64,000 bases of DNA from assembly GCA_016584305.1 (NCBI GenBank), contig JACEEZ010018080.1:109501-173500 (forward strand), written 5' to 3'. Source of the stretch: Chionoecetes opilio. Lineage: Eukaryota; Arthropoda; Malacostraca; Decapoda; Majidae. A program made the position numbers and the translations under genes. Positions 36,826 to 47,773 of this stretch are shown piece by piece (position 1 is the stretch's first letter; each line of letters starts with the position of its first letter). The notes beneath the pieces are model-generated. The model searched no databases and had not been told where the DNA came from. It worked only from the letters and a program-made list of their open reading frames with translations.

Positions 36826-37225
36826 TGTGCGAGGAGGTATGCGTGTCCTGTGATGCGATCTGGGGAGAAGAAATAACTTGTGATTTATGTGGGGCGGAAA
36901 AGGAGGACTTAAAACATTTTCTGCTATGGTGTCCAGCCTACAGTAATGAAAGAAGGAAAAGTGTGAGGCTACAACAACCTTACCTAGAGGAGGAAAAGAA
37001 GGATATAGTGGGGGAGTATTTGTTTGGAGAGGGGAATGTGGAAGAAACAAAAAGAACAATCAACAGTTTTTGGATGACCAGAGAAAATAAGAAGAAAGAA
37101 AAAGAAAGAAACTAATAAGATAGAATAAGAGAAGAAAACTAATTAAAGACTCAGACAGCAAGAAGAAACACGTCAGGGAGTGCCGTTGAAAAATACCTGA
37201 CTCCCGACCAACAACTGAACTGCGA
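36826..37225 (+). mobile_element. Non-LTR element 3' fragment with zinc-finger-like RT C-terminus
   Basis: A plus-strand frame encodes 'CDLCGAEKEDLKHFLLWCPA' followed by a charged tail ending at 37115. The C-x2-C...H-x4-C pattern is the zf-RVT-type motif at the C-terminus of many LINE reverse transcriptases. The non-coding sequence after it (CCTGACTCCCGACCAACAAC at about 37195) occurs again at about 37986. It is 5'-truncated. Confidence 0.7.
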
Positions 37226-37985
37226 TGTCGTGGACGGGGCAAGACTCAACGCATGCACATAACGAAAGCTCGGCAAATGATAGTGAGGAGAAAGCAAACC
37301 TGAGCAGGCATGCAGAGGTTGATCAAGAGGGAGAGATTTCCTGCTTTCCCTTCTCCTTTCGGCGAGAGTCTAGTCATGTTTGATTCGTTTTTTTTTTCTG
37401 TTTCCCAGCGGTCATGCTCGTAATACTACTAAGAAAGTGTACGGCACATGTTAACTTTACTGTACAGTAGTAGTACTTGCGTAATACTGCGGTGACGGAC
37501 TATCTTTGGTTCGAATCCTGTCCATGGTATACCTTGGCTTTTTAATTTTATTTATCGCAGTAAGAATATGACCACAGAATTAGACCACAAGGGAAGCTTT
37601 AAATTATGATATAGGATAAAATAATGGATGATCTGTCTAAACTGAATGACGAAAATATACAATTTGACACTAAAATATGCGAGATGAAAAAAAAGAAGAA
37701 AGAATGAAAAGGTAAAAGAGCGGCGACAGAAGGAGAACAGAAGAGTGACAGTTTGACATTCCCTTCACGCTCAGCTGACGCCTGACAGCCACACACTCCC
37801 CACAGGTGGCAGGGAAAGAAAGGGCTACAGAGTGGCAAAGAAGGAAGATATGTGTCAAATTCGACCCCGAGCTTGACAGACGGCCTACAAAGCGATAATA
37901 AGCAGAAAAGGTCACAAGAAGAAGAAGACGACATGCCGTGGCACATGGACAAACAACAACATCGCGCCATCGTTGAAAAAGGCCT

Positions 37986-38165
37986 GACTCCCGACCAACA
38001 ACTGAACTGAACTGCCATCGCGGACGTCCACCCCTCACGACATCACGCTGTCCTCTGCCTCACCTGTGCCTTCCTGAAGAAGACAGGTAATCTACCGCGC
38101 CTGTGATAGCATCATAGGACATCACCAGGGCTCAGGGTTTCCCTAGGGATCCTCACAGTCCTAAA
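37986..38165 (+). repeat. 3' end of the same LINE family plus a dispersed 120-bp block
   Basis: Starts with the CCTGACTCCCGACCAACAAC stretch shared with 37195. It continues with GCCTCACCTGTGCCTTCCTG and 'CGCCTGTGATAGCA', which are shared with 28170-28280. The order suggests the 3' untranslated end of one LINE family present three times in the window. Confidence 0.6.
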
Positions 38166-38968
38166 CAACAACAACATCATCGTTTTATCTCAATTGGTGT
38201 ACGTAGTGAAAGCGGTTTGGTGTGTGCCTGGTGTGATGCATGACTTCATGTAGCAATCTTTATTTGAGAGAGAATTTTGTGTTTAGAATATATGTCAAAA
38301 CTTTACCTTGCGTCCGCACTACGGTAGGGTACCTGCAACTGTCGCCGATAGGAATTCTCCCCGAGGTCGGCGAGTGTTCCATTTTTTCCCATCGGCGAGT
38401 GTTCCTATTTTCGGCGACAGTTGCAGTTCTTGATCTTGATATTACAGCACCCAATATACATTTTATCAACTTTTACCAGTGTTTCTGCATTAAGGTATTA
38501 AATACCAGCAATAGCCTGAACTGTTAGTTTAGGTGATGTGGTTATAGGTTATGTTGGCCAGTTAACCAATGTCCAGGTTTGGTTAGTGAACGAGCGAGGG
38601 GGTCTGGGGGGGCCTGCGCCCCCCTATTAGGTCACGTTACGTTACCAATGTCAAACTGCAGTTTAGTGTTATGGGACAAGCGAAAAGTGTTTATTTCAAT
38701 AATGAAATAGCTTTTAGGTATTATTTTACGATAGCACCAAACTTCCCTACACAATTGGGAGCATGGATTTTGTTTACCTTATTGTATTCTAAGAGACATT
38801 TTCTCTGAGCTTTCCGTCGCAAATCAATAGTTTCGGAGATATAGAACATTTTAGGTCGGGGGAGGAATATGTCATCTTGTTTACAAAATGCCTCCCTCTT
38901 CCTCTTCTTGTGACCTGCATCGCTTTTGTTTGGTATTTTATTAAACGTTTTTATTATTGGACCCAGTT

Positions 38969-39054
38969 AGGAGGTTAGTTTAGGTAAGGTTAGGTTAGGT
39001 TAGGTTAGGTTAGGTAAGGTAAGGTAAGGTTAGGTTCAGGTTAGGTTAGGTAAG
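38969..39054 (+). repeat. Interstitial (TTAGG)n tract
   Basis: About 80 bp of GGTTA pentamers with GGTAA variants, in the left arm of the 3.9-kb element. The matching tract in the right arm is at 41806-41884. Confidence 0.92.
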
Positions 39055-39059
39055 GTAGC

Positions 39060-40610
39060 CATGTGGTGCCAGGGTTTTCCTATCGTTGGTTTATTCCTGG
39101 TGCCTTTGTTATTTGAATGAAATTAATTTGGTTAGGATTTTTCATTGATTTAAACTTGAATTGAGAATTGAAACTTGTCTTATGACTTCACTATTTGATT
39201 ATAGTATGAACACTTCTCGCTGCGGAGAGTACTGAAAGGAATGAATTTAAGTGGAAGGGGTAGGAGTTAAGGTTAAGGGGAAATGGTATGAGTTAAGGGG
39301 AAGTGCTGCCACCAGCTCAAGCGAGTAGTTCTCTGGTTTACTCCCTGAGCACGTTGAATATACATGAGAATTAATGGTAGTCGGGGGGATATATAGTATT
39401 ATACCGAGTGAGGCTGAAAACTCTTTTGGAGAACGTGGGGAAATATTTCCATAACACGCGGAATAGTCACCTGGGGTTTTTGCAATAAACACAAGAACTA
39501 TATTTGAAACATCATCCTATTTATTCACCATGAAACATTATGTCCTTGTTTGAGATCGTAGATACATATATAACTTATTTTGGCACAGGGAAGCTCTTTA
39601 GAGCATAACCTGCCTCACCGAATCACATTCTTAGAACTACCACCTAAGTCCGTATCAACTGAGCACTATAGGTATACATGGAATATATATATAGGGGAGA
39701 AAATGTGAGAGTAATGAGTTGGTGTGGGATTCACTGTACCATGTGGCCTGGTTTCTGTAGGGGAGTGGATGAGAGACTCCTTTTAATAACACTTATAAGG
39801 ATGGGGCAGGTATCCTATGCGTTAATGAAAAAACTGACCAACTCTACCTATATATAGATATATTATAACAAGGAAGGGGGGGGGGGGGGAATAGGAGCGA
39901 GGTACTGAGGTCTTACCTGTAGGGGAGTGGATGAGAGACTGGCTCCCTCGGGGTGACTAGGGCGAGATTTGGCTTAGTGGCGGGAAAAAGAGGAATGTTT
40001 GGATACCCTGAACGGCTTCCCCTGAAGGGATTATCAGCCCATGAATGACTTTAATTAACTAATGAAACAAGTATACATGAAATGGCTGCCTATAATACAG
40101 TTCTTCAACTTTGATATAGAAGAATTTAATATGTTTATTCTAATATCCGGGGAAAGTGTTATTTTCGTTCGTTCAAGCCTACGAACGCGTTTTTTTGAGA
40201 GACGAGGTAGTGGAGTCGAGACATAAATTTGGTCGACTTTTAATTTAGCAAATAACTCTACTAACCCATCCATTTATGAACGTGATCTGTCACTATTGTG
40301 TCTAGTTTGAAGGACATTAAGAATCTAAGAGTGTTCCTTGATCTGATAGGAGGGTGAGGGGAGGATGAAAAGTTTTGAACCTCTTAGTTATCGATGATCG
40401 CGAAATAAGTGTCCCACGAATTTTGACTCGTACCCGGAATGTCGGGGGGGGGGGGGGGGGAGTGAGGGAAGGGAGGAAGATAGAAGTGAGAATGAAAGAA
40501 GGAAGATAAATTTCACGAGAAACTAAAAGATTGAATTGCTTACGGACATAACCCGGGGATTGTATGATAGGAATTCCCATCCTATCTCTTCCGAATAACG
40601 GGCATTACAG
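39060..40610. other. AT-rich interior, nothing recognised
   Basis: Contains G-homopolymers at about 39878-39889 and 40446-40460. GTAGGGGAGTGGATGAGAGACT is repeated at about 39758 and 39920. No gene or family was recognised. Confidence 0.5.
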
Positions 40611-40616
40611 CCACGG

Positions 40617-41662
40617 GTCAATCAATCATTACGCCGGGGGCGTACCATACGCCAGTATATGCGCCAGTATCAATCAACCATACGCCGGGGGGCGCGTCGC
40701 CTCGCCCACCCTACGACGCCACTCCCGGGGGTCACCATGCGCGAGTTCCCATGCAGGCTCCTTTCCCATACCAAGCAGCTCTCGACAAGAAACATCAACT
40801 TGCCCCAGCCACGAGCCTTGTGGGCGCCCCCTTGGCCTCCTCCACGCCGGATTGTCTCTTACAGATACAACCCGATGGGAAGGATCGGTTTCAGGGTAGC
40901 GTGCCACATGCCCATATAGCCGAAGTTGGCGCTGACGGACTATGCAGGTAATAGGCCTCGATTCAGTCTCACGGTGCAATCGCTGATTTGACACGTAATC
41001 ATCCCAGCGATACCCCATGATTCTGCGAAGACACTTATTACCAAAGGCATTGATTCGTCTCTTCAAGTCACTATTTAGTGTCCATGTCTCACAACCATAG
41101 AGTAAGACAGGGATCACAAGCGACTTGAAGATCCGGATCTTTGTCCTCCTGCACAGGTACTGACAACGCCAAATACTCCCGCTGAGCGAGTCCATAACAC
41201 CGTGGGCTATGCCAATCCGTCGTAAGACTTCTTGACGTGACCCGCCGTCATTATGGACTGCGCTACCAAGGTATGTAAAACTTTCCAAGATCTCAATGTC
41301 CTCGCCACACGCATGAATAGACTGTACTGCTTCATCTAGTAAGTCTCCAAATACCTGGACCTTGGTCTTGAGCCAGGAGACCTCAAGTCCCAAAGGCTTT
41401 GCCTCCTCGTGCAGCACCTCGAGAGCCATCACCAGGACCTCCAGCGACTCAGCAAAGATTACTGCATCATCGGCAAAAACAAGATCAGTGATCTTGGTGT
41501 TGCCGACGGATGCTCCACAATCACTTTGATCTACAACCTTGTCCAATACCCAGTCCATACAAGCGTTGAAAAGTGATGGGGCAAGGACGCACCCTTGCCT
41601 CACTCCTGTATTCACAGGAAAGAAGCTGGATACACCTGCCCCACACTTCACAGCACTCTCAG
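40617..41662 (-). mobile_element. RTE-like LINE, copy 2 (5'-truncated)
   Basis: A minus-strand frame of about 330 codons collinear with copy 1: 'FPVNTGVRQGCVLAPSLFN', 'ITDLVFADDAVIFAESLEVL' (intact FADD), 'VSWLKTKVQVFG', 'LLYGCETWTLNSDLKRRINA' and 'RQRQLRLYGHVARYPETDP'. It stays open through the whole preserved part, so it is younger than copy 1. The 5' end breaks at about 41662, where the sequence joins the 'ACGGGTGCGCCTCCGAAA' repeat. The 3' side shows CAATCAATCATT. Confidence 0.88.
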
Positions 41663-42110
41663 CCACGGGTGCGCCTCCGAAACAAAAGCGATGCAGGTCA
41701 CAAGAAGAGGAAGAGGGAGGCATTTTGTAAACAAGGAGACATATTCCTCCCACCACACTCCCAATTGTATAGGTAATTTCGGTCCTAGTGTAAACATTTA
41801 CCCTAAGGTAAGGTAAGGTTAGGTTAGGTTAGGTTCAGGTTAGGTTAGGTTAGGTTAGGTTAGGTTAGGTTAGGTTAGGTAAGGTAGCCACGGGTGCGCC
41901 TCCGAAAGAAAAGTAATGCAGGTCACAAGAAGAGGAAGAGGGAGGCATTTTGTAAACAAGGAAACTTATTCTTCCTCCCACCTAAAATGTTCATATCTTC
42001 GAAACTATTGATTTGCGACGGAAAGCTCAAGGAGAAAATGTCTCTTAGAATACAATAAGGTAAACAAAAACCATGCTCCCAATTGTGTAGGGAAGTTTGG
42101 TGCCATCGTA
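41660..42110. repeat. Tandem copies of the GCCACGGGTGCGCCTCCGAA block
   Basis: GCCACGGGTGCGCCTCCGAA followed by AAAG..ATGCAGGTCACAAGAAGAG and TTTTGTAAACAAGGA occurs at about 41660-41745 and again at about 41887-41975. The (TTAGG)n tract at 41806-41884 lies between them. Only the second copy continues into the long inverted arm. Confidence 0.88.
41806..41884 (+). repeat. Interstitial (TTAGG)n tract
   Basis: About 15 GGTTA pentamers with a single GGTTCA interruption, which the tract at 38969-39054 also has. Confidence 0.92.
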
Positions 42111-42543
42111 AAAATTTACCAGCTTTTATTCTCCTTTTCATATTACCAGTGGAACTGTCGCCGAAAATGTCCACGTCAGCGAGTGTTCCAGTGTCGGCGA
42201 AAGTTCTCTGTTGGTGTTTCGGCGAGAGTTCCTATCGGTGACAGTTCCATAAACCTGCACTACTCTAGGTAAGTGAGTTTACCGCACTTCCCTCCCTCCA
42301 CCTTCCCCACCAAGGTTGGATACGTAGGGAGAAACCTGCATTCATTGGGTGGGAAAGACGTAAAAAACTATTCTAAGATCAAATGGATGTTAATCCCATA
42401 CAGCAAGGACTCCCATACAGTAAGGACTCCCCCTCACGTCAATGTAACTTAGGGAAAATGGTAATAATGGACGAGGACTTCGCGGTCGTTTTCAGAGACA
42501 CCGACGAATTTTTCCTGGCCTACAATAGGTGCTTTTTGGGATA

Positions 42544-43391
42544 CAGTTGGTTCGGGCCGCCAGTTGAATCAGGCCGCCTATATTAAATGCATACCATGGA
42601 GGACGCCTATATTAAATGCATACCATATTAAATGCATTTGGAGGACGCCTCCTAAACAGTCAATTCCTGAGTCATGAAAGAGTTATGTACTGTTTTTCAT
42701 TTTTAGTTTTGTTTAATAGCTTTTAATTAGCTCTCCCAAATTTTTATGTAATTATTATTTTTTTTAAAGTTAGGTAAAGGTTAGGTTAGGTTAGGTAAAG
42801 GTTAGGTTCAATTTGTTTTTGTTTTCATTTTTGTTGCAAATCTCACGCACCCACACACACACAAAAAATAAATAGTTATTTGTGACAGAAACGGTTAGCG
42901 GATTAATTCAAAACACATCAAAACTCACCAGAAAAAAAAATCCAGATCGCCTGGAAAAGGCGATATCTACTTGCGTGTCACGGGAAGCCACCATACGCAC
43001 ATGTGGCGCATTAATTGTCATTAAATGAAGTCCATTCCCTCAAATTGGAAATTCCCACCCGCAAATGAATATGGCGTTAGTCAACATGAAGCCACCAGCA
43101 ACTACAACGCCCTGCCGTGTTAATCCACTCAACTTTCTATTTTGTTAATGGCATATATTGTCTTGTATTCATATAAACAACAACATATTTATTTAGTTTC
43201 ACACAAGTTTATTTCAAATACATTTATTTCATTTAATTGAACAAGTACATATATATGTCGTTGGTTATCATCTGTTATAGTCCCGCCCTGTCTGCTGGGT
43301 ATGCATGCTACTATAGGCGGCCTGTTTCAACTGGCGGCCCGAATCAACGGACTACAGGCGGCCTGTTTCAACTGGCGGCCCGAATCAACGG
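42544..43391. mobile_element. TIR element with GGGCCGCCAGTTGAA ends, TA target site
   Basis: Left: TA then CAGTTGGTTCGGGCCGCCAG..TTGAATCAGGCCGCCTATA. Right, reversed: TA then CCGTTGATTCGGGCCGCCAG..TTGAAACAGGCCGCCT. The right TIR is present twice in tandem (about 43308-43350 and 43352-43391). The interior is non-coding. TA flanks suggest Tc1/mariner/pogo. Confidence 0.75.
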
Positions 43392-43600
43392 TACCCTGCT
43401 TTTTGTAATGGTGATAGTTTTATTTTCCGGAAACCCATATTTGAAAAATAATAATAATAATAATAATAATTTCATCACCGAATTTTATGGTTGCCATTTC
43501 CATTAAAAACTATCTCCATCAGAAAAAAACACTAAAACTTGGCCGGAAGAAATTAGTCAGTGTCTCAGATAACGGAAGTAATTGAATAGAACATATCAAA

Positions 43601-43757
43601 CCTAACCTTATAGGTTTTAATGAAAACTAACCCAACCTTAACCACAAAGTACTCCTAACCTAACCTAATAGGTTTTAATGAAACCTAACTTAACCTTAAC
43701 CACAAAGTATATCTAAACTAACCTTATAGGTTTTAATGAAACCTAACCTAACCTTAA
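43601..43757 (-). repeat. TTAGG/CTTTGTGGTTAAGG minisatellite, reverse orientation
   Basis: Three units of CCTAACC..CTTATAGGTTTTAATGAAA..CCTTAACCACAAAGTA. On the minus strand it shares the CTTTGTGGTTAAGG spacer with the array at 33881-34427 but has an extra CATTAAAACCTATAAGG segment. Confidence 0.88.
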
Positions 43758-43981
43758 GGGGAGAGTCCGCCGTGACAATATGAAAATAATATTTTAATAT
43801 GCGAATTTGAGTTATATGGTCTATGGCAACACCCTATCCTTTGGCTTTCGAATGGTGGAAATTTTTTCAGTCGGACATTTTTTAAATGCCCATAGCGAGG
43901 GGCATTTAAACTTTCAAAACTTGTAAAAAAAAAAAAAAAAAAAATATTTTTTTGGATAATTTTCCCATATATCAAACTAAG

Positions 43982-44085
<104 letters not shown>

Positions 44086-44479
44086 CAGCAATCTTCAGGG
44101 TGAAGTTTGTTACCCAGGTAACAATTCTGGAACAATTTTGGATATGAAAAGTGCAACCTGTTCACAAAATTTTTAGGAACAAATGTATACATCCAAAAAG
44201 GCCTAGAAAAGAGAGAAAAGAGAAGAATTACACCGAAGAAGACAATAAACAAGAAGAGGAAGACAGACAAAGGAATTCCAACCGAAAGCTAGGCACCTGG
44301 TGAATTTTGATCGAACCTTGCAACAATGAGGGGCGTGGCGCGCCCTGACACCCTCGCCTTTGAGCGATTAATTAATACCTTTATAAGGGGGGACAAGGTG
44401 CAGATCCTTTTATGCATGCATTGATATGTGATTACTGATCCCATAAAATTCATATGAAAGTAGCATTGACAGTATAGTA

Positions 44480-44690
<211 letters not shown>

Positions 44691-45101
44691 TATAAGACTA
44701 CTCATGTCTACAATTCGTCAAGAATAGTCAATTCGCACTGCAGAGTTTAATACACAGCTTAAGCACTGCAAAATGAGTAATATACTAGTGAGCTGTAGCC
44801 ACTGTGGTGAGTGGAGGAGGCTGTGAGCATGGAGGGTGCTTGGCTGCTGATACCCACTCCTATTCTCCCCACCAATGCTGTTTCACGTGGACGATCCCCT
44901 TAAAGAGTAGTGTATTGAGTAAAGGGAAGTCAACAGGTGATAAGATAGTCTTGCTGCTGCAGATATCATTATGACCCCATAAATAATGGTTGGACACAAA
45001 AGCATTTTACTGAGTCAGATTTTGCCTTGCTGTTTAGCCCAGCATACCTGTCTGTAATTACACAGTTACCTGTTGGGTGACACCTCCATCACGTGTTTCA
45101 G
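44691..45101. other. Upstream region of the nine-finger gene
   Basis: No coding frame was recognised. Exons carrying the 5' UTR or initiator of the zinc-finger gene may lie here. The polypyrimidine/acceptor ACGTGTTTCAG at 45091-45101 marks the boundary with the open frame. Confidence 0.4.
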
Positions 45102-46159
45102 GTGACTGTTGTGTGCTGTGCTTGGTGCTCACAGGGGAACTGCCCAGTGCTTCTGACGGGACTCCTTGGTGCTTCCCACTCCTGATCCCTTCGTCCTCAA
45201 GGACAGTGCTGAGTGTATCCTTGGGAAACCCTGCTGAGCCCAGCTTCCCTGAGGGCCTCTACAAGAGCAGCGGGCCTGTCATAAGTCGTGTTGCAGAGAT
45301 GGCTGCAAGAACAGGCAGCAGCAGGAGTTGCCACAGCACACAGGAGCAGTGTGCCTCTGGTGTGGGCAGGCTAGGGTGTGTTGATTTTCCTGAAGGCACT
45401 GGTGATAAGGCTCATGAATGCCAAGAGTGTGGGAAAAGATTCACTCGAAAGTATGCCCTCACCAGACACACCCTGTCACACACTGGCGAAAGGAATTATG
45501 AATGCGAAGAGTGTGGGAAAAGATTCACTCATAAGTTTTCCTTCACCAGACACACCCTGACACACACAGGTGATAAGGGCCATGAATGCCAAGAGTGTGG
45601 GAAAAGATTCACTCAAAAGTCTGACCTCACCAGACACACCCTGACACACACTGGTGATAAGGGCCATGAATGCCAAGAGTGTGGGAAAAGATTCACTCTA
45701 AAGTCTGACCTCACCAGACACACCCTGACACACACTGGTGAAAGAAATTATGAATGCCAAGAGTGTGGGAAAAGATTTGCTAGAAAGTCTAATCTCACCA
45801 CACACTTCCTGACGCACACTGGTGAAAGGAATAATGAATGTGAAGAGTGTGGGAAGAGATTCACTGATAAGTCTACCCTCACCAGACACAACCTGACACA
45901 TACTGGTGAAAGGAATTATGAATGTGAAGAGTGTGGGAAAAGATTCACTCGAAAGTCTATCCTCACCAGACACACCCTGACACACACTGGTGAAAGGAAT
46001 TATGAATGTGAAGAGTGTGGGAAAAGATTCTTTTCGAATAATGAACTCAACCAACATATCTTCAGACACTCTGGCCTGAGGGAATTCAAATGTGATGTCT
46101 GTGGGAAGCATTTCAAGACTAGGGCTGATATTTCTAGCCACATGCGGATCCACTTTTGA
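45102..46159 (+). CDS. C2H2 zinc-finger protein with nine tandem fingers
   Basis: An open frame from a likely splice acceptor (TTTCAG/GTGACTG) to the TGA at 46157-46159. A second possible acceptor is CTCACAG at 45134. The first in-frame ATG in this exon is 45299, giving at least 286 residues. From about 45413 there are nine C2H2 fingers at a strict 28-residue pitch. Eight have the frame ECxECGKRF; the ninth (FKCDVCGKHF) is divergent. Linkers are TGERN(Y/N)E or TGDKGHE, close to the classical TGEKP linker, so the array should wrap DNA. Helix residues at -1/2/3/6 for fingers 1-9 read RYAR, HFSR, QSDR, LSDR, RSNT, DSTR, RSIR, SNEQ, TADS. No KRAB, BTB or ZAD domain is visible in this exon. It is probably a nuclear transcription factor; the target is unknown. 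Confidence 0.85.
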
Positions 46160-46401
46160 GGTGGTGTGGACAAGTGTGGTCCAGTGTGTGCCGAGGCATT
46201 GTGGGTGGTGGCGTGTCCTGTGTGGGAGTGAGTGGTGGTGGACAGTGTTGCCTCCTGCCCACCCTCCCTGGCCTGGTAATGCCCCAGCAGTGGTCTGGTG
46301 GGCAGTGCTGTAAATGGGTCTAGATTGTTCATTCTTCTTTATGAGATACAATTATACATGGACGTAATGCGAGGATAGAGATAATTATTGAACCCTTATA
46401 T

Positions 46402-46610
46402 TCAGTGCTTGCAAACGGTTTAAGGGAACAAAAACGAAAACCGAAACGAACGAAATTATGCTCAGAACAAAAACGGAAACGAAAACGTTATCATATTTAC
46501 TGTTCCGGAGCAAAAACGCTATTTTAAAATCCCTGTAACCGGTTAATAACGTAATCTTTTCGTTCCATGCCATATTTGGTCAATAATCCATTTTCACTTC
46601 CAGTAGCCAA
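46402..46610. mobile_element. Possible hAT-like repeat, left end only
   Basis: Starts CAGTGCTTGCAAACGGTTTAA and continues with repeated ACAAAAACG(A/G)AAAC and a CCGGTTA motif near 46540, wording like hAT MITE ends. I could not find the matching right end, so the boundary is open. Confidence 0.35.
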
Positions 46611-47070
46611 ATGATTTAATTAAGTAAATGGATCTGTATTACATACATTAATTAATTAAGTCTACTGTATTTGTTATCTTGGCAATTGACGATGTAGTTT
46701 TGTTTCAAATGGTATCATATGCACCACTTTTCATTTAATTTGTGAAGAATAACTATTTTGTACCTTATATAATTATGAATTTATGTCTTCGTGATATGCA
46801 TCACGTTCCCTTATTTTATTACACCTTCCAATCGCGCGATCCTTAAACTATTATATTGCAGTTTGGTTTAAAAATATGCTTAGATTAATATCCAGTATTC
46901 AAAAGGGGATTATATATCGTGAGTATGTGCTTAAATGTTTAACTGTGTTCACAGCCTATTGTTTGGTGCGCCGAATTTCGGTGTGAGTGACCTAAGTTCG
47001 AGTCCTTGGAGTACCACATGTAGTCATTGACTTCATTGATTAGGTTTATTTAATTAGTTGGCTGGTGATA

Positions 47071-47525
47071 CAGGTTGAAGTTCCCAAACTCGGCAACCTC
47101 GGGACCAGCGCCAAGCCGAGTAATGGAATTTTCCGACTTTTAGAACGTAGATATATTAAGGGGAAAAAAAGCATGAAAATCACATGAACTTCTTCAAAAG
47201 GTCAATTTTCTCAAAAAATAGTTAACACATTGTTCTTCCTTTTCTTTTCACTTCCACCAGTAGGTGTTCCTGGACGTTTGGGAGCCATAATACCAATAAC
47301 AGACCTGTAGAAGTACACAAAATAACAGTGTACACAACTCTACAGTCACAACACCACTGAACAATAACAAACAAATCGGCGGGAGAAACCAAGCGGCCTA
47401 GTGTGGTGGCACCTAGCGGCCGACCCGGCAACTACGCGCCGGGTTTTGGGTGTTCTGCCGTGTTTTGGAAAATCCGGAACCATAGCCGAGTTTTGGGTGT
47501 TGCCGAGTTTGGGAACTTCAACCTG
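47071..47525 (-). mobile_element. Pogo-type MITE retaining the start of a transposase
   Basis: It has perfect 27-bp TIRs (CAGGTTGAAGTTCCCAAACT..CGGCAAC on both ends) flanked by TA (47069-47070, 47526-47527). On the minus strand an ATG at 47288 opens a frame reading 'MAPKRPGTPTGGSEKKRKNN', the Lys/Arg-rich start typical of pogo/Tigger transposases. 'LTIF' follows, then, past a one-base shift in a T-run, 'EKIDLLKKFM', like the first helix of the CENP-B-type DNA-binding domain. The rest of the transposase is missing. The 455-bp element is therefore an internal-deletion derivative. Confidence 0.88.
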
Positions 47526-47773
47526 TATTACGAATTAATATAGTTTTACCATATATAATATTAATAAATAATTAGTGATTCATGTCTTTACGACGACTGA
47601 GATTGCATACTCCTACACTACGCTTCCTGTATTGTATATTTAAATGTGTTGCCTTATTTAAGTTGTATAATAATATAGTTCTTATGACATCTAAGGGTCT
47701 GATTTTGTTGGATACTATGCACCATGAAATGTATGGCTTTATTACCATCTATGAAAATGTAGTCATGTAGCTA

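Larger units (their letters stand above)
38336..42248. mobile_element. About 3.9-kb element with long inverted arms
   Basis: Outer ends: CAACTGTCGCCGATAGGAAT on the left; the right end reversed reads GAACTGTCACCGATAGGAAC. Both are followed by further GGCGA(G)AGTTCC-type motifs. A second, longer inverted block pairs 38690-38945 with 41890-42125 (for example CACCAAACTTCCCTACACAA on the left and its complement at about 42090). Both arms then run into (TTAGG)n tracts. The centre holds an RTE-like LINE copy and unrelated AT-rich sequence. Whether this is one foldback transposon or two inverted copies of a shorter repeat cannot be decided here. Confidence 0.6.

Noticed and set aside
37485..37545. 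tRNA-like GGTTCGAATCC (B box) near 37511
   Set aside because: No convincing A box or cloverleaf could be drawn around it.
38969..41884. Possible chromosome end because of (TTAGG)n tracts
   Set aside because: Tracts are short (~80 bp), interrupted and flanked by unique sequence on both sides.
46960..47025. tRNA-like AGTTCGAGTCC near 47001
   Set aside because: Acceptor stem and A box do not fit. At most it is a worn SINE head.
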